A stretch of DNA of 64,000 nucleotides from SZUA-186 sp039714155. Lineage in GTDB: Bacteria; Pseudomonadota; Gammaproteobacteria; UBA9214. This document shows, one piece after another, positions 61,793 to 64,000 of this stretch. Numbering within the stretch: the stretch's first letter is position 1; each line of letters begins with the position of its first letter. Below the pieces are notes generated by a model. It saw only the letters and a program-made list of their open reading frames with translations. It had not been told where the DNA came from and did no database searches. Made by a program: the position numbers and the translations under genes. Where the stretch lies: positions 62,001 to 126,000 of the forward strand of contig JBDLJX010000001.1 in NCBI GenBank assembly GCA_039714155.1, given 5' to 3'.

Positions 61793-62991
61793 GGCGCTGC
61801 CCGATTGATGTACTCATGCGCCCATTCGCGTGCCAGTGCATCATCCTCGAGGATGACTTCGAGGCTGCTTGCGGCACGTACCGAACACTGTTCCAGCGCA
61901 ACGCCTGTTAACTGCGGGATGGCTGTGAAAGCAATCTGCCGGTCAAGAAATGCCTGCACCGCAACTTCGTTGGCGGCATTGAGGATCGCCGGTGCGGTGC
62001 CGCCGGCACGCCAGGCCTCGCTGGCCAGCGCCAGGCAGGGGAAGCGATCCAGGTCGGGGGCTTCGAACTGCAATGCGCCGACTGTCATCAGATCGAGTGG
62101 TTCGGCGCCGGAACTGATCCGTTCCGGCCAGGCCAGCGCATGACTGATGGGAATGCGCATGTCAGGATTACCCAGTTGTGCCAGCACAGAACCGTCATCA
62201 TATTCCACCATTGAGTGCAGAATACTCTGCGGGTGGATAACAACACCGACCTTCTCCACCGGCAGGTCAAACAGCCAGCCGGCCTCAATAAGCTCCAGGC
62301 CCTTGTTCATCATGGTAGCGGAATCCACCGATATCTTGCGCCCCATCTCCCAGTTGGGATGGGCACAGGCCTGCTCCGGTGTCACCGCTGACAGCTTGCC
62401 CGGCGGCAGGGTCCGGAACGGCCCACCCGATGCGGTCAACATGACCCTGCGCACACCGCGCGGCACCTGCCCGGTTGTGTAGTTGTCCGGCATGCATTGC
62501 AGGATTGCATTGTGTTCACTGTCGATCGGCAGCAGCACGGCATCATGGTCACGCACCGCCTGCATGAACAGGGCACCCGACATAACCAGCGCTTCCTTGT
62601 TTGCCAGTAACACGCGCTTGCCGTGCCGAACAGCTTCCAGTGATGGCAACAAACCGGCTGCACCGACAATCGCCGCCATCACATAATCCACTTCCGGTAG
62701 CGCTGCAACTTCGGCCAGTGCGGCCACCCCGCCCAGTACCTCGACATCCGGCGCCGTATTCTGCAATTGCGTACGCAGACGTTGTGCTGCATCACTGTCC
62801 GCCATGACGGCATAACGGGGCTGAAACCCGGCACACTGGCGTGCCAGCGTATCGACGTCCGAATTTGCAGTCAGCGCGACGACACGATAGAGATCAGGAT
62901 GACGGGATATGACTTCCAGGGTACTGGCACCAATGGAACCGGTGGCGCCAAGAATAGTGATACCTGCAACTTGTCGGTTGTTACCGGACAT
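61789..62991 (-). CDS. dxr: 1-deoxy-D-xylulose 5-phosphate reductoisomerase
   Basis: The 400-residue enzyme converts DXP to MEP, the first committed step of the isoprenoid pathway served also by ispD and ispF. It has the NADPH-binding ITILGATGSIGASTLEV, ALVMSGALFMQ in the middle and the substrate-binding LTASGGPFRTLP and NWEMGRKISVDSATMMNKGLELIEA. ATG 62991 is preferred; GTG 62994 is in frame. Confidence 0.96.
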   Translation of the reverse strand: MSGNNRQVAGITILGATGSIGASTLEVISRHPDLYRVVALTANSDVDTLARQCAGFQPRYAVMADSDAAQRLRTQLQNTAPDVEVLGGVAALAEVAALPEVDYVMAAIVGAAGLLPSLEAVRHGKRVLLANKEALVMSGALFMQAVRDHDAVLLPIDSEHNAILQCMPDNYTTGQVPRGVRRVMLTASGGPFRTLPPGKLSAVTPEQACAHPNWEMGRKISVDSATMMNKGLELIEAGWLFDLPVEKVGVVIHPQSILHSMVEYDDGSVLAQLGNPDMRIPISHALAWPERISSGAEPLDLMTVGALQFEAPDLDRFPCLALASEAWRAGGTAPAILNAANEVAVQAFLDRQIAFTAIPQLTGVALEQCSVRAASSLEVILEDDALAREWAHEYINRAAP

Positions 62992-62996
62992 CACCG

Positions 62997-63815
62997 TTAC
63001 AGTTTCAACCAGTGTATGCCGAGGTAGAACACCGGTGCCGCCGCAGTCAGGCTGTCTATACGGTCGAGCACGCCGCCGTGTCCCGGTATCAGCTTACTAC
63101 TGTCCTTGATACCTGCCTGGCGTTTCATCAGGCTCTCAAGCAGGTCACCCAGAATCGAAAACATCACCGTCAGTAATGATACCAGCGTGAATCCGGCCGC
63201 CCATTTAAGCGTTGCACCGTAAGTAAAGCCGACAACCAGCGCGAAGACACCGCAGGTTGCCATGGCGCCGTAGACGCCTTCCCAGGTCTTGCCCGGACTG
63301 ATCCCCGGTGCGAGTTTGTTGCGGCCCCATTTGCGTCCGGCGAAATAGGCGCCACTGTCAGCCAGCCATACCAGTACCAGCAGATACAGAATGGTGAGTG
63401 CACCATCGGTTTCACGCCCGTGCAACAATACCAGTGCGGTCCAGGCCGGCAGCATCACCAGCACCCCTGCCATTGCCTTGATGATGCGCCTGCCGGGTCC
63501 ATGCTCAAGACTGACTCCGGCCCGCGGCAGATACAGCAACACTGCCACCCAGAAAGCCAGGCCGGCCCATAGCAGTGGCAGTGCCGTCATACCCGGAGCG
63601 GCAGTCCAGAGTTGCCACAGCAGGATTGCAACAAGCAGCGGGTAAGCGATCTGGCCAGCCAGGGTTGCGAGCGGAATCATCCGTGACCATTCCCACAGTC
63701 CGGCAACGATAACCAGCGACAGCGCCAGTGCAAATGCCGGGGTCGGCAGGTAAAAAAGACCACCGACAACAATCACAATCATGATTGCTGCCGATATCAA
63801 GCGTGTCCTAAGCAC
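62997..63815 (-). CDS. cdsA: Phosphatidate cytidylyltransferase
   Basis: The 272-residue membrane enzyme makes CDP-diacylglycerol, the branch point of phospholipid synthesis. It has about seven helices and the CTP-transferase signature SPGKTWEGVYGAMATCGVFA, with KDSSKLIPGHGGVLDRIDSL near the C-terminus. The start is GTG 63815, with GGAG about nine bases upstream and an 8-base overlap with the uppS end. The frame stays open upstream only because it runs through uppS in another frame. Confidence 0.95.
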   Translation of the reverse strand: MLRTRLISAAIMIVIVVGGLFYLPTPAFALALSLVIVAGLWEWSRMIPLATLAGQIAYPLLVAILLWQLWTAAPGMTALPLLWAGLAFWVAVLLYLPRAGVSLEHGPGRRIIKAMAGVLVMLPAWTALVLLHGRETDGALTILYLLVLVWLADSGAYFAGRKWGRNKLAPGISPGKTWEGVYGAMATCGVFALVVGFTYGATLKWAAGFTLVSLLTVMFSILGDLLESLMKRQAGIKDSSKLIPGHGGVLDRIDSLTAAAPVFYLGIHWLKL

Positions 63816-64000
63816 CCTTGAGCTGCTCCACCTGCTCACCGGTACGGCCAAATCTGCGCTGGCGATTGGCGTAGGAACGTATGGCCTCATCCAGTGCCTG
63901 TTCATCGAAGGCCGGCCACAGCGTATCGGTGAAGTGGAGTTCCGTGTAGGCAAGCTGCCATAACAGGAAATTACTGATACGTTTTTCACCGCCGGTGCGG
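63808..64000 (-). CDS. uppS: Undecaprenyl diphosphate synthase, C-terminal part (partial)
   Basis: The 63 visible residues read RTGGEKRISNFLLWQLAYTE, then LHFTDTLWPAF and RSYANRQRRFGRT before the stop TAG at 63808-63810. This is the conserved C-terminal half of the cis-prenyltransferase that makes the C55 lipid carrier for peptidoglycan and O-antigen. The N-terminus lies beyond base 64000. uppS-cdsA-dxr-rseP-bamA is the standard order. Confidence 0.93.
   Translation of the reverse strand, partial: RTGGEKRISNFLLWQLAYTELHFTDTLWPAFDEQALDEAIRSYANRQRRFGRTGEQVEQLKGA

Noticed and set aside
60752..62143. 463-codon plus-strand open frame across rseP and dxr
   Set aside because: It is an antisense shadow of two well-supported genes and ends in Arg/Ser-rich sequence.

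Overview
The window reads as a chromosomal segment of a free-living gammaproteobacterium. The evidence is the gene order (surE-pcm-nlpD-rpoS, cdsA-dxr-rseP-bamA-skp-lpxD-fabZ-lpxA-lpxB, dnaX-ybaB-recR, prfB-lysS, rnhA-dnaQ), the moderately high GC content, and small families typical of that class (DUF5062, DUF4389, Mth938-like). A Chromatiales-like or related marine/sulfur-oxidising lineage is an inference only. Nearly all of it is housekeeping core genome. No prophage, CRISPR array, tRNA or rRNA was seen.

Layout. 1-6134: end of glcF, a two-domain sulfurtransferase, orn, a Ste24-like M48 protease, a small c-type cytochrome, phhB, rsgA and a secreted protein with a CTERM-type sorting tail. 6286-9435: hinT, recR, ybaB, dnaX and the 4.5S SRP RNA, all on the minus strand. 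9528-14829: tolC, then the most distinctive locus: a rhombosortase, its presumed substrate (a VIT/von Willebrand A protein with a GlyGly-CTERM tail) and a divergent TetR regulator, separated by four copies of a 13-bp palindrome. 14915-22778: ppk2, a DUF4389 protein, nhaD, dnaQ, rnhA, a yafS-like methyltransferase, mltD and a DUF502 protein. 22869-31432: lysS, prfB (with its programmed frameshift), recJ, thrC, hom and alaC. 31590-37975: two small conserved genes, cfa, rpoS, nlpD, yqaA, pcm and surE. 38132-52100: smr, then truD, ispF, ispD, ftsB, eno, kdsA, pyrG, tilS, accA and dnaE as one long minus-strand array. 52406-64000: a membrane diguanylate cyclase, rnhB and the envelope-biogenesis cluster lpxB-lpxA-fabZ-lpxD-skp-bamA-rseP-dxr-cdsA-uppS (uppS cut by the window end).

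Functionally, the right third couples isoprenoid and undecaprenyl synthesis, phospholipid precursor synthesis, lipid A assembly and outer-membrane protein insertion. The middle holds replication, nucleotide, aspartate-family amino acid and stationary-phase functions. The left part holds replication/repair and ribosome-assembly genes.

Many intergenic gaps carry palindromic repeats of at least six families: a GTAGCCCGGATG family (three copies), a GTAGGAGCG REP family, a 100-bp element with inverted ends (two close copies and one possible decayed one), a nested 270-bp MITE-like element, a TAGCCCGCA palindrome in long and short forms, and scattered singletons. These repeats and the rhombosortase/TetR operator locus are the least ordinary parts of the window.
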